Translations under genes and position numbers: made by a program | Origin: Tamarix chinensis | Lineage: Eukaryota; Streptophyta; Magnoliopsida; Caryophyllales; Tamaricaceae | DNA: 64,000 bases | Reading direction: 5' to 3' | Assembly: GCA_030549775.1 (NCBI GenBank) | Contig: CM060174.1 | Location: 69,479,966 to 69,543,965, forward strand | Part shown: piece by piece, positions 34,461-47,828 of the stretch | How the letters are laid out: each line of letters opens with the position of its first letter | Numbering within the stretch: position 1 is the stretch's first letter | Notes under the pieces: model-generated | The model's input: only the letters and a program-made list of their open reading frames with translations | Told to the model about the DNA's origin: nothing | The model's database searches: none

Positions 34461-35039
34461 TGTAACGCACCCAAATTTAATAACTTAAAATTTTTTTTTA
34501 AAGAGTTTATAGTAGAAGCTAAAACACAAAACGTAGGGGTGTCATGCTGTTTCCAACATAAAAGAGGCACTCCCTATTCCCAGTCTATGTCGGGTGCAAG
34601 GCAAAAATAACCTTATACCTTGGAATTAGGTGTGGGAAGCACTTGATTCTACCATGATATAGGATACGAAATATAGAGAAGGGAATAAATAGTGAAATTA
34701 GAGGACTAAGAGTCCAAAGAAAGGTAGAGATATCCGAATAACCATACCCTTTACCAAATCATTTAGCACTCCCTCAAGGCAAGTACATCGAGCTAATAAT
34801 CATCAATCACCTGCAAAATAGGCTAGATCTGCTAGTGAAAATGAGTGGCACCCATAAAAAGAGAGGTCAGTATGCTATATATTAAGCAAGGGAATGATAC
34901 TATTGAAATAGGGATACAAATAGCATATGCTTCCATATCAGATAATAAGTGAAATAAGAAATTAAATGAAACTTTCATAAGAAAGGAAAATAATCCAGAT
35001 TCCTTTATTAAGTATAACCTATTTTCATTCTTCTACATA

Positions 35040-35570
35040 CACTAAGTGTAGGAACTCCACTATTCTTAAACAGGTGGAATAGTTTGAAGCTCATCTCATG
35101 GACAATACACCCGAACCACTATTTTTTTTAGTGAAATAGAGATTAAAAATATCCTCTAAGGGAAAAGTGCTCCTGAGCCACTATTCTTCCCTATTAAATG
35201 AGATACATATATACACACATATATATAAATAGATCACCTTGGTCCTGACTCACGTATTCTTCCACTTTAAATCATTAGTATATTTTCCATAAGTTATAAT
35301 GATACATTTTCATGACACGATGAGTAGGGACCCCATTATTTTTAATTTAGTGGAACGCATTGAAGCACCTTCATAGGGAAAAATGCTCCTAAGCCATTAC
35401 TCTTTCCTATGGAATGAAGATTAAAAATATCTTCTTGGAGTAAAATGCTCCCAAGACACTATTTTTCTTGGTGGAATGGGATACAGAAATACATATATAT
35501 ATATATATAAATAGATCACCTTGGCCTTACTCACGTACTCTTTCACTTTAAGTGATTATTAGCTCATTCA
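35040..35570. repeat. LTR-internal higher-order tandem repeat, ~282-bp period
   Basis: A block of four shorter units (TAGGAACTCCACTATTCTTAA; GAACCACTATTTTT; CTCCTGAGCCACTATTC; TCACGTATTCTTCCACTTTAA) is followed by a second block with the same four units. The marker ATAGATCACCTTGG occurs at about 35230 and 35511. It is the reverse complement family of the repeats at 25750-26290. Confidence 0.8.
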
Positions 35571-35597
35571 AGATTGATTCTCAAGCATAAAAAACAT

Positions 35598-35599
<2 letters not shown>

Positions 35600-35633
<34 letters not shown>
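35600..35633. repeat. (TA)n microsatellite
   Basis: About 17 TA units inside the LTR. Confidence 0.95.
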
Positions 35634-35634
<1 letters not shown>

Positions 35635-36023
35635 CATAGGTCTAATTCCTTAAATCCTTTTCAACCCTAATTACACACCCTTTTGTATTCATTCTTTCAT
35701 ATTGATTAATTCACACAAATTATATTATATCATGTCCAAATCCTCACATCTTTATCATAACCAATATGCACGATCTAATTCCCATAAGTATATTTTAATA
35801 ATATCATCTTCATATGTTAATCACCAAAATATCCAAGACCCAATTTCCATAGAATTGTTATAACACCTCCCATAAAATTTTCTTGACTACTAATCCAGAT
35901 AGATACGCTCTAAATCTTAAACATGGAATAATGGTATTATCATTACAAGATAGTTTTCCCCAAAACTAGCCACTAAATTATTTAAGGACCATAAATAACA
36001 ATAATACTTCTATTAATTCCTCA

Positions 36024-36072
<49 letters not shown>

Positions 36073-36098
36073 GTCATCATCAACATCATCATCATCAT
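36024..36098. repeat. (ATT)n(ATC)n microsatellite
   Basis: About 16 ATT units followed by ATC units. The Asn and Asp runs of a minus-strand frame here are its translation. Confidence 0.97.
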
Positions 36099-37348
36099 AT
36101 GTTAATCCTCCTAACACATAAAATACCAAAATTTCCTTATTTTCCAAAAATGACCAAGCTACCCTTAAGCATAAATAAAAACCTTTATTTTTCCACACAT
36201 GTTATTTTCCAAATCCACAATTAATGATGATACCTCATGAGAATTCTAAGTTCATTTATCAAAAACTCACTTAGCCCATATGTCATGCTATTGTATATAT
36301 TTCCTTACATATGACATTATCACAACAAAACAATAATGGTACCTCTTACCCATTCTTACTTTTTTTCAATATCATAATATTTTTAAACCCATATTTCATA
36401 CTATAAGATATAATTCCACAAATATGATATTATCATAATAAAATCATAACATATTGGTATTTCTCACGAAATCTTACTTTCTTTAAACATAGAATTCATA
36501 TCATCACAAATATGAAGATCAACATTTGTTACATCATACATCAACAATATCATAAAAAAGACATATAACCATACAAGAAAATAATACCAAAAATCCTAAA
36601 CATCAAATACTATTCTTAACAACTAGGACACTGGACTTTAAGCATGAAAATAATAGACTTCCTCCTCCAAAGCTACTAGAAAGCCACCTACAAAAAAATA
36701 ATAAAATTCATGGTTAGGCTTGAAGAGTTAAATCGAAGGAGAAATCAAGGTAAAGAGGGTAAACATAGATATAACCATTATCATATGGGAGCTTGAGATA
36801 TATGGATGTGTAGAGGAATATGTGGTGGGGCTATGGTTAAATTTTGATACTGTTTGGACAAGGTTTGAATGTGAAAATAGGAGTGTACGTCAAAAATAGA
36901 AAGTTGCATGACTGTGCAGCAGGTAGTGCAACTCCTAGATGAGGGAAAATATAGTGTAGGACTAGGAGGTGTGAAAGTTGCAGGGCTATGTAGTAGAAGA
37001 TTCTAAGTGTTCCACAACCGTACAAAGGTGGTGCACCAGCCATACACTCTTAAATGCTGCGACACATGAGAGGAAGAACAAGAGAAAAGAGGCAGTGGTC
37101 AGTTGTCGGTGGTGATGGACAGCAACGGCAAAGGGAAAGGTTGGGTTAACCTTGATGGTCAGTTCACTAGCCAAAGAGCAGCAAATGGTGGCTAAGGTGG
37201 TGCATGGTGGTGGAGATAATGATGCACAGGTCAAAAACGGGGAAAGAAGGAAGAAGAAGGAGAAGGAAATGGGAACTCGGGTAATGGCTCTTTGACACAA
37301 AGATGGAAAAAATGAGGCAAAACCAAAGAGAAAGAAGGACAGTGTGAA

Positions 37349-37387
<39 letters not shown>
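37349..37387. repeat. (GT)n(TA)n microsatellite
   Basis: Short GT run then about 15 TA units, inside the purine-rich part of the LTR. Confidence 0.95.
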
Positions 37388-37392
<5 letters not shown>

Positions 37393-38036
37393 GTGTGTGC
37401 ATGTGTGGTGTGATTCAGGGAAGAAGAAAAAGAACAAGGGGGTGTACAATGGTGATGGTGCAGCTGTAAGGTGGTGATGGTGGTGATGGTTCCCAAGGAT
37501 GGTTAGGGGTAAGATAGTAGTAGTAGGGTAAAGGTTGTGATGGTGGCATGTAGGTATTATGTAAGGATGAACAAGATAAGAAGGATATAGGGAGATAGGG
37601 TGGTGTGCATGGAGGTCTGCAGGTCTGCAGAGATGGGAGAAGGAGAAGAAGAAAGATAAAGGTGATGGGTGATGGATAAGGGTGTATCAAGATGATGGGT
37701 GATGGTGTAAGTGGTGGTGCAAGTTGCAAATACAAGTTATAACAATTCAAAAGTGTATATTGAGATTGGTGTGAGGCGGAAAAGAAAGAAAGTAAAGAAA
37801 AGGAAAAATAGAAAGGTTGGGGGATTAGTTTAGGGTGAGTTTAGATTATCCAAATTAATTAAGATTAGTGGAGATTTTAATAGGTTTTGATTTTGGTTTA
37901 TGAATTATTGTTTATATGATTCAAGTTTTGGGATTAAGGAGTCAGCTTAAGGTAAACGTAGGATTTGTTCATATTAGAATCAAATTAAGATACTAATAAC
38001 ACAATATTAGGCTAAGAAAATTTTTGAGGTATTACA

Positions 38037-38120
38037 TCACTACCCCCTTAAAAGAGACTGTGTCCCTAACTTCAACAAGTCTGGAATAGGGAAGAAGAGA
38101 AAAAGGATGTAAGGAAACAA
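38037..38120 (-). other. Polypurine tract and 3' untranslated stub of the truncated retroelement
   Basis: TCACTACCCCCTTAAAAGAG directly abuts the LTR. On the minus strand this is a purine run ending next to the LTR start, the priming site for second-strand synthesis. Nothing coding remains upstream of it in element sense. Confidence 0.65.
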
Positions 38121-39150
38121 TTTTAGTTTAAGAAAATTAACTAGTTTGCCAAACCCATTCTTCTCTGTTTCAGCACATTCACTCTCGTAGAAACCCATTC
38201 TTCTCTATATAAGAACATTGAGTAGTTTTATAAACCGATCAACCAATTTAGACAAACCAATCGACAAGCATAATGAACACATCAATTGGTATTACCATGC
38301 CATTTCACTTTTCTCGTATGTTTTGAACACTAACTAAGCAATATGCATAACTAATCAACTAGTTTGAATAAAAAAACTGATTGTTTTACATAATGATAGC
38401 TTTAATTTTTTGTAAGAACAAGGATACTCGAATGGTTTAACATACCGATCGATTAGTAATATAACCAATCAACTTATTTGGCTAGACCAATTAATTGGTT
38501 AGCATTAAATACTAATTTCTTTCTTGTTGGGTGAGATAGCTTTTTGTGATTTTTATTTAATGGGTATATGATGAGGGAAATCCTTATAAATAAGTTCCCT
38601 CTAAATTTATTAAAACTAATTTTTTAGGACATTAATTATGCAATTAATATCTTACTCTCAAATAAATTAGTTTCTCATTCCAAATTTACAAACTTTTATA
38701 GTTTAGAGTTTTTAATTAAATCTGATCTTTGCTATCTTCTCTTAGCTATAAATTCTCTCCAATTGTAATATATCTCATTACATCTAGCTATATTACATCT
38801 CATCCAAACTTCTACACTTTTGTATTTTGTATACTTGATGAGAACTCTCTGTAATCACAACCTCCTCTCCAATTATTTTTTAATGGGGTTAGTGAGTGTT
38901 TGCCTATCATTATGAGGAGATTTATTTGGCAAGTCTAGAGAATATAAATAGGTGAAGTTGTAAATCATATATAAGAGGGTCATTGAGATAGTAAGGCTCA
39001 TAAACCAAGAGAAGAATGATCATCGATAAAAATATGTCTCTATATCAAAATTCAAAAGGGAGAACCTTTTGGTAGTGGATGTAAAGAGTAATTTACTCTT
39101 AAACCACTCTACATTGCGTGTTAATTTTTTGTATACAAGAACTTCATAAA
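38121..39150. repeat. Continuation of the dispersed repeat split by the LTR
   Basis: Resumes the AACTAGTTTG / AAACCCATTC array (38130-38520). Past the array it matches 60970-61420 in order: GGTTAGCATTAAATAC versus GATTAACATTAAATGC, and CTAGAGAATATAAATAGGTGAAGTTGTAAAT near 38935 (shown here in general form) versus CTAGAGAGCATAAATATG near 61386. This defines one repeat family of about 1 kb beyond the array. It has no protein domain. Confidence 0.65.
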
Positions 39151-39419
39151 TTTAAAGCTAAGGCATACGTCAAGAACAAAGAAAAAAGTGTATGTAAAAC
39201 TTCATTATTGTGGAACTTGTTGTAAACCATAGGTTATTATCATATCTAAATTATGGTTTCATATCTTGTTATTTTCTATGTCTTTTAGCTTATATATGTA
39301 TGTAAACTGACCTAATCCCCACCTCTAAACCCTCCTAGTCTTGTTAGAGATCATCAAAGCACATCCTATCTTGTGGCTTCACAACTTCATCCATATCATT
39401 TTGGCATCTAAGCTAGTTT

Positions 39420-40260
39420 GGATTTTTTCATTTCATTGAATTTACTATTCCATGACACTAATCTTGTCAAATTTTGGTTCTCTTATACATTACTATGCAT
39501 GTTTGTGACTATTGTCATGTAAATTCCTCTTCAATATGATTCATCCATCCCTATTGAAATTAGGTAGGTAATCTTCATTCTTTCCTAGTAAATCTCCAAC
39601 CTATTCTTGAATCTTCAAAATCAAACATTAAAGATATACATACTCTCAACCATCCCTCAAAACTCCATTGAATGTTCAACCCCTAAGCCTTCATATATTG
39701 AACCATTCATCATCATATTCCAACACCTTAAACTCTTTTCTTATCTCCTAAACTATATTCGAATATCCCCATCTATATTCAGCCTTCCTTAATATCTCCA
39801 TTTGATTCCAATAATTTCAAGTAAGAAGTATATCCCATTACTTAAGTAGAATTAAAATACCTCTTCCTTAATTGAATATCCTTCCATCTCACACATTTAT
39901 TCATAAGTAGCCTAAAACATATTCAAAGCCAACATTTTTCCTTCCTCATCCATTTTAACCAACACAACACATATCTTTATCCATTAAGAAATCAATTATC
40001 CTAACTCTAAAATTATAGAGAGTATACTCGACACCTTTTTCTTTTACCCCTCTTCATTTTTCTTTTCAAAGAATCTTCAAGAATCTTGAAACCACCATCT
40101 ACACTTTTCTCAAGATATCAAGCCATATCAATGAATGGTATTTTGTGTAAGATGTTTACAATAGGTCTAGAACTCTCTTTGAATGTCATTTTTAAGACCT
40201 TCCAACAACTATCAACCATCATTAACACCACTAATTAGTATTTCCAATAAATAAATTTCC
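39420..40260. other. Leader region of the Gypsy relic
   Basis: Between the primer site and gag. Pyrimidine-rich, AT-rich, with no coding motif. Confidence 0.4.
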
Positions 40261-40274
40261 TTCATTAAAAGTTA

Positions 40275-41160
40275 ATTAAAATGTCTAAGAATGTGGATGA
40301 CCAATCAAGAGATGCTACAAAATATGATAAACAACATGGAATGAGCTAATGAGTGTGCTAAAGGAATGGTAAAGCATGTGATGAAATCCAAAGGTTATTA
40401 TATCAACCTATGGATGGAGTATGAAGAACCTACAAACAAAGGTCAAATGAGTTTCATAATAACTTACGGCATCAATGAAATCTTTAGTAAATGTATAAAC
40501 ATGATGAAGATAAAGGTTTCAAACTTGATATTCTTGATATGTTTGGTGAATTAGATGTTGATTTATTCTTTAAGTGGTTGTATGAGATCGAAGCAATGTT
40601 TAAATTTAAGGAGTATAATGAGGAATGTAAATGTAAAATTGATACTCTTAAATTTAAAAAAATTTGTTAGGAATCAACATGATACGAAAAAGAGAACATG
40701 TGAAAGACAAGACAGATGTAAAATCTACTCATGGGAACAATTGAAAAAGAACCTAAGGAAGAAATTTGTCCCCATGCTTTTAGACAATAACTTTCTTAAT
40801 TTAAAGTAATACATTAGAGAATTTGAAAGACTAGTGCTCCTATGTGATACAAAAGAAAGAAAGGAAGAAAAATATGTTAGATACTTAGATGGCCTTAACA
40901 ACATCATTTGTGGTAAAGTAATAACTGTTGAAGTACAAAGCATTGATTACCTTATTGTTCACACATACTTCAAGTATCGTCATTAGACTTAGTTTCTAGA
41001 TCATCAATATCATTATATGGTTCCGCGTCGTCTATTTCATTAAAGGTTAGCACACTTTGAATAGGGCAATCTATTTTACAAAGGGATAAAATTTTAAAAA
41101 ATAAGTATAGAATTGGTTACAAGGCGTGTATAGTCATTAAAGTTAGTGGTTCATATACTA
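40275..41160 (+). pseudogene. Gypsy gag relic (Retrotrans_gag)
   Basis: Three frames contribute in order: LDVDLFFKWLYEIEAMFKFK near 40550 (relatives: FLDWLxxVExxFxYK), YSWEQLKKNLRKKFVP near 40725 (relatives: TWExMKxxLRxRFLP) and IREFERLVLLCDTKERKEEK near 40812, then RYLDGLNNIICGKV. This is the capsid-like domain of chromovirus gag. No zinc knuckle was seen. Confidence 0.8.
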
Positions 41161-41164
41161 ATGT

Positions 41165-41670
41165 TGCAAGTTAATATATGTTCAAACAACTAGGGTCAGT
41201 GACTACTTATCGTCTTAAGCCATATTCATTACAATATCATAATAAGGAAAAAGGATCTAACGAAACTAAACAAAACATCATCTATTTTATTATTAGTGAC
41301 TACCATGATGAAATTGTATGTGATGCATTGTCTATGAATACTTTTGTTCTAATATTAAGAAGACCATAGCAATAAGATTGAAATAAAATCCATGATGGTG
41401 TGACTAATGAATATTTTATACTTAATGATTAAAAGATATATAAATTAAAACATTCTCGGTGTGATTATATGCAACTTACCAAAGCTAAAAGCATTTTATT
41501 TATACACAGAAAAACCATGTTTAATTACATTGAGGAAGAAGGTGTTTGTTATGCCTTAGTCTTGGAAGAACATCAAATTTGGAAAAGTAATTCTACTAAC
41601 TCAAATATTATTAAGTTGATGAATACTAACATGTGTTCCTTGATGAATAACCTTCTAAACTACAATTTGA
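41165..41670 (+). pseudogene. Gypsy protease relic
   Basis: Starts after the catalytic region. LKPYSLQYHNKEKGSNETKQ is followed by DYHDEIVCDALSMNTFVLIL and RRP, corresponding to YKLQWLN...V and DEVLCDVVPMxAxHILLGRP in Reina/CRM-type protease. Then HDGVTNEYFILND (relatives: HDGxxNxYSF) and an acidic linker follow. Confidence 0.75.
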
Positions 41671-41679
41671 TATAGGTAT

Positions 41680-42130
41680 TGAACATGATATAGACTTAAT
41701 CCCTAGAATGCCTCTACCAAATACATATGCTTATTAATGTAACCAAAAAGAAGCTAAGGAATTACAAAGATAAATACAAGAACTAGATAAGGATTACGTG
41801 AGAGAGTGTATGAGAGCCCTTGTTTTATACTTGCTTCATTAGTACCAAAGAAAGATGGTAATTAGTGCATATGCACAGACTCTAGAACTGTAAATAATAT
41901 AAACATCAAATATCGTTTTCCTATTCCTCGACCAGATTATATGCTTGATGAGCTTTGTGGTGTGTAATCAAAAAAGTGATTACCATAAAAAGAGAATAAG
42001 GAAAGGGAAATAATGGAAACCAAGATTTAAAACAAAATATGATCTTTACTCATTTTTGATTGTGTAATGCACCTTGTTCCTTCATGAGACTTAATGATTT
42101 CTTGGAAAAACATTCAAATTCTACCTTCTT
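41680..42130 (+). pseudogene. Gypsy reverse transcriptase, N-terminal half
   Basis: Fragments in three frames are [43 protein letters not shown] sequence near 41870, [20 protein letters not shown] near 41905 and KTKYDLYSFL near 42030. All belong to the fingers and start of the palm. The sequence ends before the YxDD active site, so the enzyme is lost. Confidence 0.8.
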
Positions 42131-42281
42131 GTTCAATTTTGATTGAATATTGGTTGAATATTCAATCATCCACTTTTATTCCTCACTAAACCGAACCATT
42201 TCGTACCTCTAACCCCTCTGACTCTTACTAAAAATCAGTATACCCCATCTAAATTTGTGGCTTCAAAACCTGATCCACATC

Positions 42282-44278
42282 AATATTCGCGAGGATTTAA
42301 AAATATATAAAGTTATCTCATATTAATCTATAGGACGATCAATTTATTTTGACTCAATATTATTATATATTTTTCACTAAAAAAAATAATAATATCCATA
42401 AAATTCATATAAAATGTCGACATATAAGGATAATATAATTTTTAATTTCTTAAAATAAAACTTATATTCACACAACTTAAAATAAAATATAATGATCACA
42501 AATAATCAAAGATATAGGAGGTGTTCATATTCTAATGTACATTTTTATAAAATTCCATAATATTCATTATATAACTCATGAAAGCCTTATTTTATTCCTT
42601 TTAAAATGTTTGCATTTATTTAAAATTATTCACCTTTCTCCTAAAAATTAAACATTTTTTCTTCTATTTCACTCAATATAAAATTTCCCCCTAATTTTCA
42701 ATCCATTTAAAAAAATTTATGTTTCATTATATTATTATCCTTAAATTTTTTCCTTTTTATTTTTTATCAATAAATCATTATATATATTTTTCAATGAATG
42801 AAATAACTATAAAATTAAAGTCATGCTTATTACGTCTTAAAATACTATATAAATTACCAATAATATTTTCTCTTAGATACAAAGAGAGTATGAGATATCT
42901 CTTATTAATATCCTTTCCAAAAATTATTACCCTCTTAAATAACCTCTCAAGGAACATGTTCAAACTCAAACAAAGTGAATGATTTATAAGGAAGTCAAAG
43001 CGAATTACTATATGGACTCATCACATACTCCACTCCATTTTATTTAAAATAGGTAAATTTTAGAAGATTTGTTATTGTTTCAATATAAATGATGCCCAAT
43101 AATTTTAAGCATAAAATTACACTTTCCCATTCCATAAGTTACCCTTATGTTTATCAATTTCTTATAGATTTGGTGTATATATATATGCAAACCTCTAAAC
43201 AAAACTTATTTTGAATTAAAGAGAAAGATTATAGTTTTTAAAATAAGTTAATTGAACAATTACCTCATACATTTAGTTATCTTTTCTTATCCATCTATCT
43301 CGAAAACAATTTTTCTAATAAATTTTTATTCCTCATTTAGTTAAATCTCCTATAATAAAATCAAAATTATTATTGGAGAATAAAAAATATAATACCAAAA
43401 ATATTTCTCAAACACCTCAAATCACACAACTAATATCATTCTTTAATTTCCTTTCCTATTATATATTAACATTTTAGAAAACTACAAAACAAGTCAATTT
43501 TTTGGAGACTGTTATTTAAGCACCCATATTTTACAAGTTGATACCCAATAAATGATGTTTTTCTTCTTGTACAAGTTTTATCCTCCATATATTTTTCAAT
43601 CCTCTCTTAATCCTCTATTATCTAAAATATCTCATATTATGTTTTAAAAAAAATTATGGATAACCAATTAATGATTGTGGATGAATGTATAGATGTGTCT
43701 AATATTGAGGTATAATTTTACAAACTTTTTATGTAAAAACTATGCTAGAGAATTAAAAAAAAATTAATTATGAATGCACATAGCAAGTGCCTACAAAGAG
43801 GCATATTGTATGCACCATGCACCCCCATCTTGAAGCTTAACACCTAGCAATGTATTCTAATTTGAAACCTAATGCTAGCTTATGCATACCCTCTATTAAT
43901 AAACAACTAATGCATTTTGGGTTGGTTTAGCTTTGGAACTCAACACTAGCACTAAGTACTCATCTACAAATCTCTTTTATATTATCATCTATTATTCTTC
44001 TTTGGTCACTAAACTAGAGCCTTCCTTTTCTTTATCAATAATGATATGTTTGGGAGAAATTAGAGAAGATTATGGGGTAAATGGATGGAATTTAGATATG
44101 TTGAAATTAGTTGATTGCCATAAGCTACACTTCATTTGACCAAGAGTGTGGTCTTCAATTATGTGTACATGATTGATTCAAACTTCTACTCTATTTGGGA
44201 TTTGTTTTTCTTTTTTAATAGATTTTATATATCTTTGAAAAACATAGATTTATATTCTAAAAAACAAATGAACATTCA
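42282..44278. other. AT-rich sequence, nothing recognised
   Basis: Extremely AT-rich. Short frames such as 42719-42982 lack any motif and overlap open frames on the other strand. Confidence 0.5.
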
Positions 44279-47200
44279 TGTAGAGCCCCTAGCCTTCACC
44301 ACAAAAAAATAATAATTTTAAAACATTCGAGGAAATAAAAATACAAAAGCCATAAAATAAAAAATGGTGTGCTACCACCGTATCTAATATAAAATAGATA
44401 TCTCACTACTCATCACATGTTAGATACAAGGCTATGGTATTCAAAACACAGCACAAAAGATAAATTAGAGTGGATTAAATAAATCACATAAATGGAAGAA
44501 AGTTAGGGTTTAACAAATAAAGCTTATAATAGTTGGTCCCCATTAATCCTCAAAAGATAAGTGAAATAGTATAATTTCTCACTCTCAATTTTATGACCCC
44601 AAAGAAGCATATAGCCATCTACTAGCCATCATCACCAACCTGTAAAATGTCCTCTACATATGGGATTAAGTTGCTGAATAATTAAAGAGGCATGTCAATA
44701 CACTATGTACTGAGTAAGCTAATTTACAATCTTGTGAAGGCTCACAATGCATAAAAGTTTATAATAGATTAGCATGGGTCATATTAGGTCATATAAAGCA
44801 TGTTCACCAATCATAACATATAAAATCCTATGCTATAGTCGTATAATGTTCATAATAGGGCAAACCCAAACATGTACTTGAGAATAACATGTTTTATGAA
44901 TGACATGGGTTCATGGATACACATACACTTTATAACTTTCTCTTCAATCAATTACCAACTAATGATCACATGATTATACATCCCTTTAATTCGATTTTAG
45001 AAATGAGCTAGATCATCTTATATGGTCTCTCAATAGCAATAGAAGCCAAAATGATAACAAAATAGGCATAAATTTAGTAGAAGCAAACTAATCACTAGTT
45101 GTCGTAAAGTTCTAAAAAAGCCAAATAACCAACTTAAGTAAATAGATACTTTAATATCAATACCCTATAGTATACCATGAGTGTCTAAAGTAATAAATGC
45201 AATTAGATCAAAAGGATCCCAATTGAAGGCAAATGATAATATAAAACCCCTGAAGATAGTATATTAGTAACTAATTGAGGATCAGATGACTTAGTCCTAT
45301 ATGATGCATCATAATCATCTTCCTTAAATGATTAGTGATTTATTAGATGCATGTTAAGAAATCATGCTAACTTAAGGCCTATAAATCATACTAAATGAAC
45401 ATGCCAGCATAACATCCCATATTGTTCACCTTTCCCATTCAAGGCTACTCTAGGATAGTAACATTATCACTTAACCAATTTAGGTCATGAAAGGAAAATA
45501 AAATATATAACAATATTCTTAGGATTCCAATACCATCATTTATTTCCTATTATCCTTCCTTTTATTCCAAAATCAAAGTGTAGGTTGAATTATAGGACAA
45601 AGGTCAAAGCTAAGGTCATACTACTAATAATATTATCTGAGAATATCATAAAATACCACACAATTGCCAATTGACTCCTCCCTAAAGCATGTGGATTATT
45701 TTGGGTCCATGAAAGAAAATATTCAAGCTAAAATAGAGAAAGCAACTGACTATTTTAGATAAACCAATTAAACAATATAACTAGATGACAAGTTCAGTCT
45801 AAACTAAGTGGTTGGTAACATGCTAGGAAAGGAAGACCAAGACCATAAACTTGTTGGTTCATAGGATCATACTAGTTGACTGGTAAACTAGTTGTTCAAA
45901 ACGGAACATGTTTAATATACTAAATCATAAATCTAACATGGTTCATACAAGACTTTTATCATATAATATCCATAGATAAACAACAAAATACTTAAACCAC
46001 TTTTAGGATTTCATTCATTTATCTTTGTTTAAGCATGCCACAACATAATAATCCATAAATGGAAAAATCCTTAAGAAATTATTCCATAGTTAACATAAAC
46101 GCTTTGTGATCATCATTATACCTACTTACATGTGTAAATATTTTTATATTCAATCAATATATCAACATAAATTTCATATGGATCTAATTTTGCAAATCAA
46201 AATCTACCCTATTTTTTTTCCAACTCATGCTTGTATTCACCAAACCTTTAACATATATTATTGAATATACCTTGAAAAACTAAATATAAGAAACCTATAT
46301 GAGCATTCACATAATACAAAGGGTCAGAATGACTTAATGTAGTAATGCAAACATTTTTTTACACAAAAGAAGAAGTCCTTAGCTTGAAATTTTAAAATCT
46401 TATATACCTTAGAAAAAAATATTAAAGCTTAGTAAAACTTCTTAAAAAACCCATTGAAATTGAAAAAAAAACTTAGAAAGCTAATGGGAAATAAACAATA
46501 CCACCTTCTTAAAAAAATTAGATAATCGAAAAGGAGAATGAAACCTTCAACTTCATTGAAATCTAACTCCATTTTCATTAAGGCAAACAAATGTGAGCTA
46601 AATAAAGGCTTGGAAGAATAAAAGAGATGAACATGAATGCATTAGAAGAGAGAAAGAAGAGGTATGAAGGTTAGAGTAGAGAAAGAACTCGGTGGCTTGA
46701 GGAAACTAATGACAGATGAGAGGTTAGGATTGGGTAATAAGTTAAAGATTTGATTGAAAATGAGGGATAGATGGGTAAATAACTTGAAACCCTTACCCTT
46801 AATTTGTTCAATCAAATGATGTGGATTCTAGAGGTATATAGGGTGCTCTTCCCCAAAAGCTAAAATGGTGAAGGGTGAAAAGTTTATGGGTTCTCTAAAT
46901 CCAAACGTTATTAGCACTAACTAGTAGGGATAATTTAGGTAAAATAAGAAATGGATAGAAGCTTCACCTAGTAGGGACAATTTATAAAGAAATCATATGT
47001 TCTAATTTTACATAGAGGATAGAGAAAATGGGATAGGAAGGTGGCATAATTGCTTAGGTCAACAATAATTTTTTATCTAAATTTGTATCATTGATCCTAG
47101 ATAATTCTTTGATTAGGGATAAAAAATTTTTAAAAAAAATTCAGAAAATAACCCATAAAATAATTACTTAATGACATTTTATGTTACTCACCCCATGAAA

Positions 47201-47495
47201 ACATATCAAAAACTAATTGATCCTAAAAATAGCCAACTTTAAGGAACCAGTTGATTGGTGTACTAATGACCAATTAGATGTTTCTTTAAGTTTTAAGGGG
47301 TTAGAAAAGGCCTAAATTAGTTGATTAGTAATCCCAAACAAGTTAGCTGGTACTCTCAAGCCAGTCAACTAGCTTCATAGGAAAACTTAGTCTTTTGATT
47401 AAAATAAAGTATCTCCTAAACCCCTTTAATAATTGACACAATATATATAAAGCATGATCAAATATATGAAAGGCCTAATATTATGAGGGATTACA
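44279..47495 (-). repeat. Left (3') LTR, 3217 bp
   Basis: Runs TGTAGAGCCCC to GGGATTACA on the plus strand. It is about 1.8 kb longer than the right LTR: the segment 44520-46360 has no counterpart there. The shared part includes TAGCTTGAAATTTTAAA, ATCTAACTCCATTTT, GATGAGAGGTTAGGATTGGG-like and CACTAACTAGTAGGGATAA blocks. It contains AACTAGTT-type motifs at 45730-45900 and 47220-47390. Confidence 0.8.
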
Positions 47496-47540
47496 TCACT
47501 ACATTGTTAAAAGAGGCTTCGAGGACCAATAAACTAGAAA
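47496..47540 (-). other. Polypurine-tract side next to 3' LTR
   Basis: TCACTACATTGTTAAAAGAGGC abuts the LTR in the position where 38037-38060 has TCACTACCCCCTTAAAAGAG. In element sense this is the second-strand priming region, with the purine run eroded. Confidence 0.55.
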
Positions 47541-47689
47541 CCCTACTTGTTAATATCCAAAATGTATAAATTAAAATCATACAAATAAGGATTTGAGGTT
47601 ACAATGCTCTAAAAGAAAAAGAATGAACCAAATAGACAAAAACATCTATAATAATAAATTGGGATATTTCAGACAAATCTAATCCTTAG

Positions 47690-47828
47690 CCTCCCAAGTG
47701 GCCTCTTTGACTCCATTTTGTGACCAAAGAACCTTAACAAATGGAATGGTATTGGTACACATCTCTTGGGTATTTGTGTTTAGAATTCTTATTGGTTGTT
47801 CCTTGTAAAATAAAGACTCATCAAGCTC
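47690..47828 (-). pseudogene. Chromodomain of the Tekay-type integrase
   Basis: The minus-strand translation gives EQPIRILNTNTQEMCTNTIP followed by FVKVLWSQNGVKEATWEAKD. This follows the chromodomain pattern of P-x-x-I-L, I-x-x-V-K-V-x-W and E-x-T-W-E. In chromoviruses this module steers integration to heterochromatin marks. The stretch is open for about 45 codons. Confidence 0.85.

Larger units (their letters stand above)
34461..38036 (-). mobile_element. Tekay/Del-like LTR, 3.6 kb, with stub of internal sequence
   Basis: Runs from TGTAACGCACCC to GGTATTACA. The 80 or so bases immediately after it (TCACTACCCCCTTAAAAG, then GACTGTGTCCC) are the complement of the polypurine tract and 3' untranslated end of a minus-oriented Tekay-type element. 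The usual complement has many G bases just before the LTR. The rest of the element is absent and the flanking repeat array resumes at about 38120. Inside are higher-order repeats (35040-35560), microsatellites and a purine-rich zone (36990-37720) whose reading frames are low-complexity. Confidence 0.75.
39311..42281 (+). mobile_element. Ty3/Gypsy chromovirus relic (Reina/CRM/Galadriel-like)
   Basis: Related sequences at 39311-39398 and 42191-42281 (CCACCTCTAAACCCTC..., TTGTGGCTTC, CATCCATATCA versus GATCCACATCA) look like LTR ends. The first is followed by TTTGGCATCTAAGC, a decayed methionine-tRNA primer site (39400-39414). Between them lie gag, protease and the first part of reverse transcriptase in the right order. 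RNase H and integrase are missing. The outer LTR limits are not defined. Confidence 0.65.

Noticed and set aside
36986..37750. Several long minus-strand frames, some with hydrophobic stretches resembling signal peptides
   Set aside because: They lie in a purine-rich LTR zone with microsatellites; three frames overlap each other and all are low-complexity.
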